This document shows, piece after piece, positions 46,911 to 56,280 of a stretch of 64,000 bases of DNA. The stretch is from Enterovibrio gelatinilyticus (lineage in GTDB: Bacteria; Pseudomonadota; Gammaproteobacteria; Enterobacterales; Vibrionaceae). Position numbers and translations under genes: made by a program. The stretch lies in the NCBI RefSeq assembly GCF_028683095.1, contig NZ_JAJUBC010000004.1, positions 62,001 through 126,000 on the forward strand. The letters are read 5' to 3'. Position 1 is the stretch's first letter, and each line of letters opens with the position of its first letter. The notes beneath the pieces are model-generated. The model was not told the origin of the DNA, did not search any database, and worked only from the letters and a program-made list of their open reading frames with translations.

Positions 46911-48053
46911 CTACTGAAGCAAATTCAGTGCAGCCTGTGGCAACTGCTTCGCTTGCGCAAGAATAGAAGTACTTGCTTGTTGCAGGATCTGACCTTTGGT
47001 GAGCTCGGTCGTTTCTTTCGCAAAGTCAGTGTCACGAATGCGGCTGTTCGAAGCAGACACGTTCTCTTGAATATTCGACAAGTTACTAATGGTGTGGCTT
47101 AGGCGGTTTTGTTTTGCACCCAAATCCGCACGCTGACTGTCAATATATTGCATGGCGGAGTCAATAATGCCCACGGCCATTTGTGCGCCACCAACATCGC
47201 TTACATCAATGTCTTGAGACGTAATAGCAGCACCAGCGCCTGTGACTAAGCCCAATGAAGTCGCAAGTCCACCACCAAACGTGATGCTACCTTCTAATTT
47301 CTGTTCAGCGACAAAAATTTGAAGTTGACCATTACCATCAACTGACGCGGAGACATTCTCATCCGACTGACCATTGATAAAGGTTGCGACCTCTTCAATG
47401 TCGTCCCCAGCAACGGTTTCGATATTTAGATTCACTGTATCGCCCGCTTTCGTTACGAAAGACATGGTCAACGTTGAAGCTGCAGAAGAGACTTCCCAAT
47501 CAGCAGATTTAGCCGTCGCACCAGTGAACTCTGCGCCACCCATGCGGTAATCATCAGCACGAATGCTGGTTAGCCCCATGATAATGGCTTCACCGGAGTC
47601 AGAGCCAATTTGGAATGATGCCTCACCAAACGAACCATTAAGAAGACGACGACCACCAAATGCTGTGGTTTCTGCAATACGGTTCAATTCATCTTGAAGT
47701 GCACCCACTTCTTCTTGAATCGCGACGCGCTCGGCACTACCATTCGCACCATTCGCGGACTGCAAAGACAGATCACGCATACGCTGCAAAATATTGGTCG
47801 ATTCTTGCATTGCACCTTCCGCGGTCTGCGCGATGGAAATACCATCGTTCGCGTTCCGCATGGCGACATCTAAGCCACGGGTTTGGGCAATGAGTCGGTT
47901 TGAGATCTGCAGACCCGCAGCGTCATCTTTTGCGCTGTTGATTCGACTACCAGACGACAAGCGTTCCATCGACGTATTGAGATCATTTGTCGACTTATTC
48001 AGGTAACGCTGCGCAGTCATCGCAGACACGTTGGTGTTAACTGTTACACCCAT
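46911..48053 (-). CDS. flaA: Flagellin FlaA (major, sigma-54-type)
   Basis: A 380-residue flagellin. It starts [46 protein letters not shown] and ends [18 protein letters not shown]. Within it, [41 protein letters not shown] and [12 protein letters not shown] are close to V. cholerae FlaA. In V. cholerae FlaA is the one essential flagellin and the only one driven by sigma-54. A -24 element occurs here about 150 bases upstream, and AAGGAGAG precedes the ATG. The gene follows flgL, as in Vibrio, though three genes lie between. Confidence 0.95.
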   Translation of the reverse strand: MGVTVNTNVSAMTAQRYLNKSTNDLNTSMERLSSGSRINSAKDDAAGLQISNRLIAQTRGLDVAMRNANDGISIAQTAEGAMQESTNILQRMRDLSLQSANGANGSAERVAIQEEVGALQDELNRIAETTAFGGRRLLNGSFGEASFQIGSDSGEAIIMGLTSIRADDYRMGGAEFTGATAKSADWEVSSAASTLTMSFVTKAGDTVNLNIETVAGDDIEEVATFINGQSDENVSASVDGNGQLQIFVAEQKLEGSITFGGGLATSLGLVTGAGAAITSQDIDVSDVGGAQMAVGIIDSAMQYIDSQRADLGAKQNRLSHTISNLSNIQENVSASNSRIRDTDFAKETTELTKGQILQQASTSILAQAKQLPQAALNLLQ

Positions 48054-48189
48054 TTTGCTCTCCTTTGACTTTCGCGTATTTTGCGAAACAGCTTACCCGC
48101 GACAAATAATTCTGATTACTAGCGGGAACAGCCTTCAGTTCGTTATTAGGGACGTATCTTCCAAAGCGATACTTACTTGCTCAACCTAA

Positions 48190-48205
48190 TACAAATTGCG
48201 TGCCA
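48190..48205 (-). promoter_or_regulatory. Sigma-54 promoter of flaA
   Basis: On the minus strand TGGCACGCAATTTGTA. The -24 TGGCACG is perfect; the -12 reads TTGTA instead of TTGCA. The leader to the flaA ATG is about 125 bases. Agrees with sigma-54 control of flaA in V. cholerae. Confidence 0.6.
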
Positions 48206-48450
48206 AGAATTTATTATTAATAATTTCAGTAACTTAAAATAAAACCCGTTCATTTCGCTCATAAAAGCGGCAAGGTTTCGATACTTTGCCTCATACAAAA
48301 CGGCAATTCACCGCCTCAGTATTTTGCTCACTAAACGAGCGCCCTTACAGATACTGCACACAAAACAATGAGTGTCATTCATGAACAGAAACCCATATAA
48401 CCAACTAACCGCTCAAAAATGAAACAATCACTCTTATAGGTATAGGCAAT

Positions 48451-48466
48451 CGGCACGGTATTTGCT
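48451..48466 (+). promoter_or_regulatory. Sigma-54 promoter of the TPR-glycosyltransferase gene
   Basis: CGGCACGGTATTTGCT on the plus strand matches TGGCAC-N5-TTGCA at 9 of 11 positions and keeps GG-N10-GC. It lies about 58 bases before the ATG at 48524. It suggests the gene belongs to the flagellar (FlrC-type) regulon. Confidence 0.7.
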
Positions 48467-48523
48467 GCTTTTTCTTATATTGCAGACGTAACGCCCAATG
48501 CACCCACTTTTAATGGATCCGCT

Positions 48524-50620
48524 ATGACCAATGTTTCTGAACCTCAAGGCAATGCCTTAACGCTTGAACAAGCATTTGAGCAGGGCGTTAGCTTGTATCA
48601 GCACCAGAAAAAAGAAGAAGCTCGTGAGGTCTTTGAGCAAATACTGCAGCTGGCTCCTGACGCCGTACCCGTGCTCCAAGTGCTTGCTGTGCTTGACGTT
48701 GAGAAAGGGAATTGGCAAGAAGCTCTATCTAAACTTGATAAAGCACTAACAATTGAACCGGGTGATGGCTCCCTGCTTTTTGATAAAGCTCAGATACTGC
48801 TGCAACAAGGCATAAACAAAGAAGCGCTTGAGATAGTCGACAGTTTGTTGTCCGTCGCCCCTGAACATCAAGACTTGCTGACCATGCGGCAACAGCTTAC
48901 CGCAGCAATCGGCAATGTGGGTGAAAGTCGCCGTACGGCAAAGTATCAAGCCAATGTGCAGTCTCAGACAGCCAACGCTATCGATGCCGAAGTACAGGAA
49001 ACCTTAACCCTTGCCGATAAGTTTTTCGCTGAGGGTAATAAAGAGCAAGCTAAACAGCTCTATCAAGCAGTGATCAGTGTTGCAGGCGACGAGCCCAAAG
49101 CACTACTGGGGTTAGCTAAACTTCAACTTGGTGATGAAAACTTCGGGCTCGCTCGACAAACACTGCGTCGCGCTTTTGATGCAGAGCACTCTGACAACGA
49201 ATTCTTTATCTTGCTGAGTCACTGCGAAATTAAGTTAGGTGAATACAAAGCAGCGAGAGATATTTGCCGACAAGGTTTAAAACACTGGCCTGATAATTCT
49301 TTGTTGTGCCGACTACTGGTGCAAAGCTACGAGAAAGATGCCAATTGGCTAGAAGCCTATCGCATCGCACTTGAATTCAGCAGACAACATCCGAATGATG
49401 CCGACTTACGATATCGACTCGCCACCGCGAGCTTCAATTTATTAAGATCACGCCATAACTTCACCACCGCTGCCATTCTTGATTGCCAAAAACACATAGA
49501 AACCGCATCGGCTCTGGCGAAGGAAGAAAACCAACAACGTCTATCGCTCTATCTCGCAGAAGTGCTCTGGTATAAAGGCGAAGCTCTCGCATCAAAAGCG
49601 TTGCTTGAAAACCACATGCAAGCATTCCCTGACGACATTGAAGCAGGGTTTAATGCCTGCTTTGTTTATCGCACTTTGGAAGAGTGGGAAAATTACTATC
49701 GAACTAACGAGTTGGGTTTGGCCTGTGGCCGTCGATTACGCTACCAAGGTGCACTGCCTCAATGGAACTTAGCCCGCCCTAAAGACGACATTGTTTTAGT
49801 GATGCCAGAGCAAGGTGTTGGGGATGAGATCCTTTTCTCCCACAACCTCAAACTGGTGTTAGAAAACAGTAAGAAAGTCTATGTGGCCTGTGACCCTCGT
49901 CTTGCACCTATTCTGAGTCGCGCTTTCCCAGAAGCCATCATTGTGCCGATTAAGCGTATCGATCACCAAGATATCGACATACCCAAAGAAGTGATGGATG
50001 ACATTACTAGCTGGGTAGCTGGCGGCAGTTTGGCAGCCATGTGCTATCAAACATATGGGCGTCATGTTTACCAAGCCGCATATATCGACTTAAGCCAAGC
50101 GGTGTCTGAACATTGGCAATCTCACCTTGATGCAATTCGCGAAGCCCATCCCAATAAACAATTGATTGGTCTTTGCTGGCGAAGCGGCCTTGCCGCAGCG
50201 ACTCGAAATATTCACTATTTGATTGCAGAAGAAGTCGCACATCTGGTCAAGCAGTTTCCGAATGCCACCTTTATCAACCTTCAGTACGGTGATTGCACGA
50301 AGGAACTGAAAAAGATAGCCAAACGCGCTGGCGTTGACGTATTACAGTTAGAAGGATTGAACCTTAGGGATGACTTCGAAGGCACTGCCGCTGTCATCAA
50401 ACACCTGGATGCTGTCATCACAGCTGGTACAGCCGTTCATCGACTCACTACCGCCGTTGGCACACCTTGCCATGTTTTCTTTGCAGGGCGAAAGGATTCG
50501 GATTACTCGAAACCACAACCACTGTATTGCGACAATGAATTTGGCTATTTCTACCCGCCAATGCTGGAGAACAAGTACCCGTTGCTGGAGTCTATTGTCC
50601 GTCAGATTCAAAAAAGCTAG
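48524..50620 (+). CDS. TPR-repeat protein with C-terminal GT-B glycosyltransferase-like domain
   Basis: A 698-residue cytoplasmic protein. Residues 10-420 are made of TPR-type helical pairs (for example ALTLEQAFEQGVSLYQHQKKEEAREVFEQIL, then QAPDAVPVLQVLAVLDVEKGNWQEALSKLDKAL). Residues 425-698 look like the GT-B fold of the ADP-heptose-transferase type: MPEQGVGDEILFS (about 426), GLCWRSG (about 549), FINLQYG, and DAVITAGTAVHRLTTAVGTP (about 629). TPR plus GT-B is the layout of the Caulobacter flagellin glycosyltransferase FlmG and of O-GlcNAc transferases. It sits beside flaA, on the opposite strand, with its own sigma-54 element and terminator. I infer a flagellin-modifying enzyme; sugar donor unknown. 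Confidence 0.8.
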   Translation: MTNVSEPQGNALTLEQAFEQGVSLYQHQKKEEAREVFEQILQLAPDAVPVLQVLAVLDVEKGNWQEALSKLDKALTIEPGDGSLLFDKAQILLQQGINKEALEIVDSLLSVAPEHQDLLTMRQQLTAAIGNVGESRRTAKYQANVQSQTANAIDAEVQETLTLADKFFAEGNKEQAKQLYQAVISVAGDEPKALLGLAKLQLGDENFGLARQTLRRAFDAEHSDNEFFILLSHCEIKLGEYKAARDICRQGLKHWPDNSLLCRLLVQSYEKDANWLEAYRIALEFSRQHPNDADLRYRLATASFNLLRSRHNFTTAAILDCQKHIETASALAKEENQQRLSLYLAEVLWYKGEALASKALLENHMQAFPDDIEAGFNACFVYRTLEEWENYYRTNELGLACGRRLRYQGALPQWNLARPKDDIVLVMPEQGVGDEILFSHNLKLVLENSKKVYVACDPRLAPILSRAFPEAIIVPIKRIDHQDIDIPKEVMDDITSWVAGGSLAAMCYQTYGRHVYQAAYIDLSQAVSEHWQSHLDAIREAHPNKQLIGLCWRSGLAAATRNIHYLIAEEVAHLVKQFPNATFINLQYGDCTKELKKIAKRAGVDVLQLEGLNLRDDFEGTAAVIKHLDAVITAGTAVHRLTTAVGTPCHVFFAGRKDSDYSKPQPLYCDNEFGYFYPPMLENKYPLLESIVRQIQKS

Positions 50621-50679
50621 CGTGCTAGCTCAACACTACTGCTGTTCTAGGACTGCTGAGTAGACATTTATTGAAACGC

Positions 50680-50707
50680 AAAAGGTCAGCATTCGCTGAC
50701 CTTTTTT
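50680..50707 (+). terminator. Terminator after the TPR-glycosyltransferase
   Basis: A 10-bp perfect stem (aaaggtcagc / gctgaccttt) with loop attc, then Ts. It may also stop the MFS gene from the other side. Confidence 0.9.
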
Positions 50708-50723
50708 GTTGAAGGGAAATCGC

Positions 50724-51947
50724 TTAGGCTTCTGCCGCCATGTTGACAGCACATGGCGGACGACGCGTTTCCCTTGCAGAGACAAGCAACAACCCAAAGG
50801 CCATCGTTCCTGCCACCAGCATCACAAGGAACACACTGTGATAGTTATGAAGCTCGGCCACAACACCCACGGTCACGCTCGACGCTAGGCTCGCAATCAT
50901 GATCGCATTGTTAAACAACGTCGTCGCAACACCCATCTGGTTTGGCATTTTGTTTTGAATAACAACCATGCCAAGGCTTGCACTGATACCAATGGCGAAA
51001 CCGTTCAGCAACTGCAAGGCATAGATTTGCCACAATGCTTCCGCATTAAACAACAAGCCGTAAAACGCACTCGCAGAAATCGCACTCAGCACCATTAATC
51101 GTTGCGGTGCCACTTTGGCCGCCCAAAGGCCCGCCAATACCATCACAGGAATTTCAATAAATGCAGCCAGTCCTAGAATTTGTCCAGCCACAGAACCGGC
51201 TAGCTCCAGCTCTTTGGTGACATACAGCGGTATCGACATCACGTACATGTTATTTGCAAAAAACAGCATGAACACCGCAATCAAATAAAGAGGCGCACCA
51301 GGGACTTTCCGCCAAGACTGACGAACTTCCGTAACACTATTGGTCACAGTATCTTTCACCTTGTTTGACGGGAACATACGCCACACGATCAGTACAGAAA
51401 TCACCATGGTCGTTGCTGCAAACATAAACGCGCCATTAAATCCCACAGCATCATAAAGGATGAAAGCCAATGGCGGACCAATCACCCAAGACAACGACAA
51501 CATGGCACGCATCAAGGACACAAACAGTGTGCTCTTATCACCCAGATTTTTGTCCGCAAACTCTCGCCCTACGGCAAACGTTTGTGGCATCGCAGCAGCA
51601 GTAAAACTCGCAATGAATATCATCACCGCCAATGCCAGATAAAAATCGCGGATAACCATAAAAAGCGCCATCACAACCACAAAAGTACTCTGTGACAACA
51701 TAATGATTTTACGGCGCTCCCAGCCCAAATCAGACAGTTTGGCAATGCGCTGTGACACGATCACACCGCTGAAAATAGAAACAGCTAAAAACACGCCCAT
51801 TTGTAGCGGCGACGCATTCAATCCATCGACAACAAAGATCCCTAAAAGTGGATAAAAGAAGCCACCACTTAACCCGCTAAACAGGCTAACAAGCAAATAG
51901 CTGAGCGGCGCTTTCTTGGTTAAAAAACTGACATAGTTTTTCATCAT
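50724..51947 (-). CDS. MFS transporter, sugar efflux (Set) type
   Basis: A 407-residue protein with 12 membrane helices. The opening LLVSLFSGLSGGFFYPLLGIFVVDGLNASPLQMGVF and the stretch SGVIVSQRIAKLSDLGWERRKIIMLSQ (loop 2-3) resemble the SetA/SotA sugar efflux branch of the major facilitator superfamily. It would export sugars or related solutes by proton antiport. It is divergent from an AraC-type regulator, which probably controls it. Not a flagellar gene. Substrate unknown. Confidence 0.85.
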   Translation of the reverse strand: MMKNYVSFLTKKAPLSYLLVSLFSGLSGGFFYPLLGIFVVDGLNASPLQMGVFLAVSIFSGVIVSQRIAKLSDLGWERRKIIMLSQSTFVVVMALFMVIRDFYLALAVMIFIASFTAAAMPQTFAVGREFADKNLGDKSTLFVSLMRAMLSLSWVIGPPLAFILYDAVGFNGAFMFAATTMVISVLIVWRMFPSNKVKDTVTNSVTEVRQSWRKVPGAPLYLIAVFMLFFANNMYVMSIPLYVTKELELAGSVAGQILGLAAFIEIPVMVLAGLWAAKVAPQRLMVLSAISASAFYGLLFNAEALWQIYALQLLNGFAIGISASLGMVVIQNKMPNQMGVATTLFNNAIMIASLASSVTVGVVAELHNYHSVFLVMLVAGTMAFGLLLVSARETRRPPCAVNMAAEA

Positions 51948-52126
51948 TATCTCTCAGTAATCGTGAGTTTTCGGTTTCAACTTACGGTGCAGTTTAGGGA
52001 CAAATATGCATCTCATGTGATATCTATCGCGCAACCGCTGATACTATTCATTCAAATTCTTTTAACTCACTGACAATCTGAGTAAAAGTATGTGTATTCC
52101 AAGCCTTTATCCATTGAGACAACGCC

Positions 52127-53014
52127 ATGCGGCCAACCATCGAGCGCGTCCATAAAGCTGTCAGCCCTAGCTGGCATTTTGCTGACTACCAGTGCACAGA
52201 ATCTAAGATTGGCATGCAATGTGACTGGCACTATCACGATGAAATTGAACTGGTGCTGTATTTCGATCCCCTCAACGTATCACCGGGAAAAATCATCATT
52301 GATGACTACATTGGTGAGGCATCAAACAACAATGCTTATCTCACCGGCCCCGGCTTACCGCACATGCTGACCTGCGTCGCTTCCACGGCCACGCCGGAAA
52401 CGCCAAGCAGCTCTCATGTGCTCTGGCTTGATCAGTCTTGGTTACAATCCTTGATGGTCACCGTGCCAGCAATGTCTGCCGTCAGTGATTTATTGGTACG
52501 CGCCAACAAAGGGCTGAAATTGTCCAAAGCAACATTCGATGCTTTGTACCCTTTAATGAATGGTGCGTCGCAGCTGAAACCCTCCGCGCAGTTTGTGCGG
52601 GTGGTGGAAATCCTTATGCTGCTTAGTGAAGACAAATCAGCGCAAACACTGACCTCTCGCCCCTTCTGCTTTTACGTGGCGAAAGATACGCCAATTTTCG
52701 ACAAGCTAGAAAAAGCGCAGCAGTTTATCGCCGACCATTACAACACGCAAATTTCTGTTGAAGATATGTGCAAACATCTCCACATGAGTGAGAGTTCGGT
52801 CTATCGCATGTTCGAAAAGCACTTCGCCGAAAGTTTCTCCGATCATTTAAAAAATCACCGTTTGGGCAAGGCGTGTGAGTGGTTGATACGCTCAAACATT
52901 GCGGTTTCTGTTGTTTCCGAACAAGTGGGCTTTACTAACTTGTCTAATTTCAATCGTCAGTTTCGCGCAGCGAAAGGGATGACGCCGACGACATTTCGTC
53001 GGCTATTCAGATAG
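52127..53014 (+). CDS. AraC-family transcriptional regulator
   Basis: A 295-residue protein. The N-terminal half has a cupin-like effector domain (MQCDWHYHDEIELVLYFDP, then AYLTGPGLPHMLTC). The C-terminal two HTH motifs (about 200-290) read ISVEDMCKHLHMSESSVYRMFEKHFAESFSDHLKNHRLGKACEWLI and VSVVSEQVGFTNLSNFNRQFRAAKGMTPTTFRR, the AraC signature. It is divergent from the MFS gene, with 179 bases between, so it likely regulates it in response to its substrate. It ends 23 bases from the flgL stop with no terminator seen. Confidence 0.93.
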   Translation: MRPTIERVHKAVSPSWHFADYQCTESKIGMQCDWHYHDEIELVLYFDPLNVSPGKIIIDDYIGEASNNNAYLTGPGLPHMLTCVASTATPETPSSSHVLWLDQSWLQSLMVTVPAMSAVSDLLVRANKGLKLSKATFDALYPLMNGASQLKPSAQFVRVVEILMLLSEDKSAQTLTSRPFCFYVAKDTPIFDKLEKAQQFIADHYNTQISVEDMCKHLHMSESSVYRMFEKHFAESFSDHLKNHRLGKACEWLIRSNIAVSVVSEQVGFTNLSNFNRQFRAAKGMTPTTFRRLFR

Positions 53015-53037
53015 GGAGATAAGGAGTGACGTTCACC

Positions 53038-54231
53038 TTAAATGTAGTTAAACAAGGTCAAGTCTTTGGCTTTTGAAAAGGCTTGCTGCGACGCTTGCAA
53101 TGCCAGCAAGTTCTCATTCATTTCGATCACCGCTGTGGAGTAATCCAAGTCTTCCATGGTGCCCAGTGAGCGATTCAGCACCAATTTGAAATCTCGATGC
53201 ATGCTCTCTTGACGATCTAGAGTCGTCAAACGTGTACCCACTTCAGAACGTACTTTGTTCAAATGCTGAAAGGCCGCTGAAAATTGTTCAGTCACTTGGT
53301 GCAGCTCAGCAGTCGCTGATGCATCAAAAATGCTCTCATGAGACAAATCGATGCCTCGTTTAAACGCATCAAAGATGTTGAAAGAGTCTTGACGTTCTAA
53401 TGCAATCGTATCTCCGTCTAGCATTTCACCCTCAAAGCGCATACTCAAGGTGCCAAACTGAATACCATCTTGAGGGCTATACATACCGGAGCTGACTACC
53501 GCTCCATTTTGCATAAGCTCGTATTGTGTTTGCCCATTGTCATCAACATTAAACGTCACGGCATAATCAGAGATATCGGTATCATTGCTGTTCGTCGCGT
53601 TAGAGAGCAACAACAGAGATCCACTTTCAAGCTCGTACTCAGGCTGATAGTCCCCAAACGGGTTTTTGATCTCCATAAACACTTCATCGCCTGGGTCGCT
53701 CGTTTGAACTTCAACGGCTGGAGCCACTTGCGCTGTACGGTGATAGCTATCCCCGGCGTAACGAACGCTACCTGCTCCATCACGATAAAACGGTTGCTTG
53801 CTCGATTGCGTACCCGCAAACAAGAAGTTCCCTGATTCATCTTTCGCGTTGACCAAATTCATGAAGTTATCGTAAAGGCCTTTCAAATCTTGACGGTGCG
53901 CTGTTCTGTCATCGTCAGACAACGAACCGTTAATCATTTCCATGGTTTTTCGTTTAGCGCTATCCGTCAATTGCTCTGCGTCATCAATAGCAATTTCAGC
54001 ACGCGTTTGGCGGTTTCGGGCTAACGTGATGGAGTCAATGTACTGATCAAGTTGCTTGTCTTGTTGGCTAAAATTCTGAATATAGATAGATGCAACAGGG
54101 TCGTCTCCAGAGGTCAATACGCGCTTACCCGTCGCTAACTGATCTTGGTTATCCTGCAATTTTACCTGCTGACGCATCAGGTCATTCGACACTGATTGAT
54201 AGTTATGAAAACTGGCAATGCGGCTAATCAT
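53038..54231 (-). CDS. flgL: Hook-filament junction protein FlgL (HAP3)
   Basis: A 397-residue protein with flagellin-like ends: MISRIASFHNYQSVSNDLMRQQVKLQDNQDQLATGKRV and TLDRQESMHRDFKLVLNRSLGTMEDLDYSTAVIEMNENLLALQASQQAFSKAKDLTLFNYI. It joins the hook to the filament after FlgK. ATG 54231 has AAGGA 8 bases upstream; an in-frame GTG directly before it is also possible. Last gene of flgKL. Confidence 0.96.
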   Translation of the reverse strand: MISRIASFHNYQSVSNDLMRQQVKLQDNQDQLATGKRVLTSGDDPVASIYIQNFSQQDKQLDQYIDSITLARNRQTRAEIAIDDAEQLTDSAKRKTMEMINGSLSDDDRTAHRQDLKGLYDNFMNLVNAKDESGNFLFAGTQSSKQPFYRDGAGSVRYAGDSYHRTAQVAPAVEVQTSDPGDEVFMEIKNPFGDYQPEYELESGSLLLLSNATNSNDTDISDYAVTFNVDDNGQTQYELMQNGAVVSSGMYSPQDGIQFGTLSMRFEGEMLDGDTIALERQDSFNIFDAFKRGIDLSHESIFDASATAELHQVTEQFSAAFQHLNKVRSEVGTRLTTLDRQESMHRDFKLVLNRSLGTMEDLDYSTAVIEMNENLLALQASQQAFSKAKDLTLFNYI

Positions 54232-54242
54232 CACTCACATCC

Positions 54243-56120
54243 TTATCGGGTTGCATTTAGCAGGGTTTCGAACGTTTCATTTGCCGCCGTCATGATTCGA
54301 GACGACGCCATATACGCGTGCTGGAACTTCATCATATTGGCTGCTTCTTCATCAAGGTTGACCCCTGAGATTTCGGCAACACGCCCTGATGCCGCATCGT
54401 GCTCAACACGGCTAACATCCTCAAGACGAACAAAAGAGGCTTTTTGCACCCCTAAATCGGTGTTCAGACCTTCGTACACATCGATCAGGCTCGAGCGTCC
54501 GCCATCCATCATTTTTTGAGTCTGCAATTTCTGCATACGGATCAAGTTACCGTTTTCGCCGTCAGCAGGAACAAGGCTGACCGAGAAAATGTCTTCTGGT
54601 GCAGCCCCTCCAGTCAATTCAAACACTGTCCCATTCACATTCACGGGTGTGTTTGGCGGGTAAGACTGTGGAGAGAGCAAAATGTTACCTTTCATATCAA
54701 GAACGGCAAACTGAGAAGCATCCGGTGAAATAGCGACCTGAAATTCTTGCTGTGCGCCGGGCTGGAGGATTTTCAAATCCCCTTGTCCGGTTAATTGTGA
54801 CTTCGAACTGACGTAGCTTTGTGCGGCAATTTTTGCCGAGTCTTCCATCGTCACGCCAATTTGGCCTGCCGCTTGACGCACAGGTCGAATGATCACTCGT
54901 TCACCCGCCGCTAAGCCGGTGTCGAGTTGGATGTTGAGGCCATCAACACTGATGGTCGGTGGTGTGCCGGATGGCGCTACCGACATGGTGTTTTTGTCGG
55001 GATCGACCAAGGTGTATTGACTGCCGTCGTACTTTAATTGGTAATCTCCAATCTTAAGTTTCGACAAATCACCGATATACACTTTCATGTCTGCGGTAGA
55101 GTCCGGACTTTTTATCACACGATCTCGAGCGATATCTTCACTGTTGAAATCCACAAAAATATCGCTACCTACATTACCGCTAAGATCGTAACCTTGGCGC
55201 TGGAGATCGTTGATCGACATAGCAAAACCTGCTGCCAATCGCCCAAGCTCATCACGCGCTTGGCCCAATGTCTTATCGCGAAACTCAAACATGGCGCCAA
55301 GCTTGCCGCGTATATCGTCGTTATCAATCGGTTTTAGTGCTTTACCTTCAACCAAGGCTAATCGTCGTTTCTGATGATCCGGCACACCAGGAACGGTGCG
55401 AAGTTCACTGGAGTGAAGGCCAGAAACCAAGGTGTGACCGCTGCCAATAATGACATTGTAAAGGCCATCATCTCTTTGGTTGATGCTCACTTGGGTAAAT
55501 TCGGACAACTCATTGATCAAGCGCTGATGGCGATCTAGTAAATCGTTGTCGACCGATTGGCTTTTCAACAACGCCTTATGAATATCAACAATCTCGTGAC
55601 CAATGTCATTCATACGGGTCAAGGTCGCATCAATTTCAACTGTGGTATCCATTTCCTGCGCTTGCAGTGCCGTGTTGATGTCATTCAAACCTGCAGACAC
55701 AAGACGAGATTTCTCTAACACCACTTTACGTGCACCCATGTCACTCGGGCTATCGGTAAGTCCTTTAACCGCACCGTAAAACTCATTCATGTTCTCTGGT
55801 ATTTTTTTTGCCGAATGCGACATCATGTCATCAAGCATAGTGAGCTGGCTGTTGCGAGTCGCGGCATGAGAAAGCGAAGAAGTGGCAATATTGAGTTCGT
55901 TGACAGCAAATTTGTCGTAGTTACGCCTAACGGCAGCAGCATGAACGCCCTGCCCCCATTGGTTAGCAGACCAATAGGCAGAATCATTGGAGCGCTGCTC
56001 AACGGACTGTCGGCTATAGCCTTCAGTATTCACATTCGAGATGTTGTGACCCGTTGTATTGAGTTGACGCTGTGCTGTTAATACGCCCTGGGAACCGAGC
56101 GATAGCAGATCAAACCCCAT
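54243..56120 (-). CDS. flgK: Hook-filament junction protein FlgK (HAP1)
   Basis: A 625-residue protein. The N-terminal rod motif is LSLGSQGVLTAQRQLNTTGHNISNVNTEGYSRQ; the C-terminal motif is SGVNLDEEAANMMKFQHAYMASSRIMTAANETFETLLNATR. It forms the first junction ring after the hook. Preceded by a possible sigma-54 element. Confidence 0.97.
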   Translation of the reverse strand: MGFDLLSLGSQGVLTAQRQLNTTGHNISNVNTEGYSRQSVEQRSNDSAYWSANQWGQGVHAAAVRRNYDKFAVNELNIATSSLSHAATRNSQLTMLDDMMSHSAKKIPENMNEFYGAVKGLTDSPSDMGARKVVLEKSRLVSAGLNDINTALQAQEMDTTVEIDATLTRMNDIGHEIVDIHKALLKSQSVDNDLLDRHQRLINELSEFTQVSINQRDDGLYNVIIGSGHTLVSGLHSSELRTVPGVPDHQKRRLALVEGKALKPIDNDDIRGKLGAMFEFRDKTLGQARDELGRLAAGFAMSINDLQRQGYDLSGNVGSDIFVDFNSEDIARDRVIKSPDSTADMKVYIGDLSKLKIGDYQLKYDGSQYTLVDPDKNTMSVAPSGTPPTISVDGLNIQLDTGLAAGERVIIRPVRQAAGQIGVTMEDSAKIAAQSYVSSKSQLTGQGDLKILQPGAQQEFQVAISPDASQFAVLDMKGNILLSPQSYPPNTPVNVNGTVFELTGGAAPEDIFSVSLVPADGENGNLIRMQKLQTQKMMDGGRSSLIDVYEGLNTDLGVQKASFVRLEDVSRVEHDAASGRVAEISGVNLDEEAANMMKFQHAYMASSRIMTAANETFETLLNATR

Positions 56121-56176
56121 TCTGCCTCCGTATGCAAAAATGCATAACCTACAAAAAGTGTGTATTGACCTTTTAA

Positions 56177-56192
56177 TTCAAGAATCATGCCA
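56177..56192 (-). promoter_or_regulatory. Possible sigma-54 promoter of flgK
   Basis: On the minus strand TGGCATGATTCTTGAA. The -24 TGGCA is good but the -12 reads TTGAA instead of TTGCA. It lies about 57 bases before the flgK ATG. Weak at the -12. Confidence 0.4.
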
Positions 56193-56280
56193 TGATATTT
56201 ATTTCTTATTTATCTGATAGATAGAATAAAATACTGGCAATAATGATGTGATATATTCAAAGACTGGCAAGAGCTTGCCG

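Larger units (their letters stand above)
48054..48523. other. Divergent regulatory region between flaA and the TPR-glycosyltransferase
   Basis: A 470-base AT-rich region with no gene. It holds two oppositely directed sigma-54-type elements, for flaA (48190-48205, minus) and for the glycosyltransferase (48451-48466, plus). The flaA leader can form a hairpin (tttcgc 48070-48075 / gcgaaa 48083-48088). The stretch between 48210 and 48450 could hold activator sites for both promoters. Confidence 0.6.
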
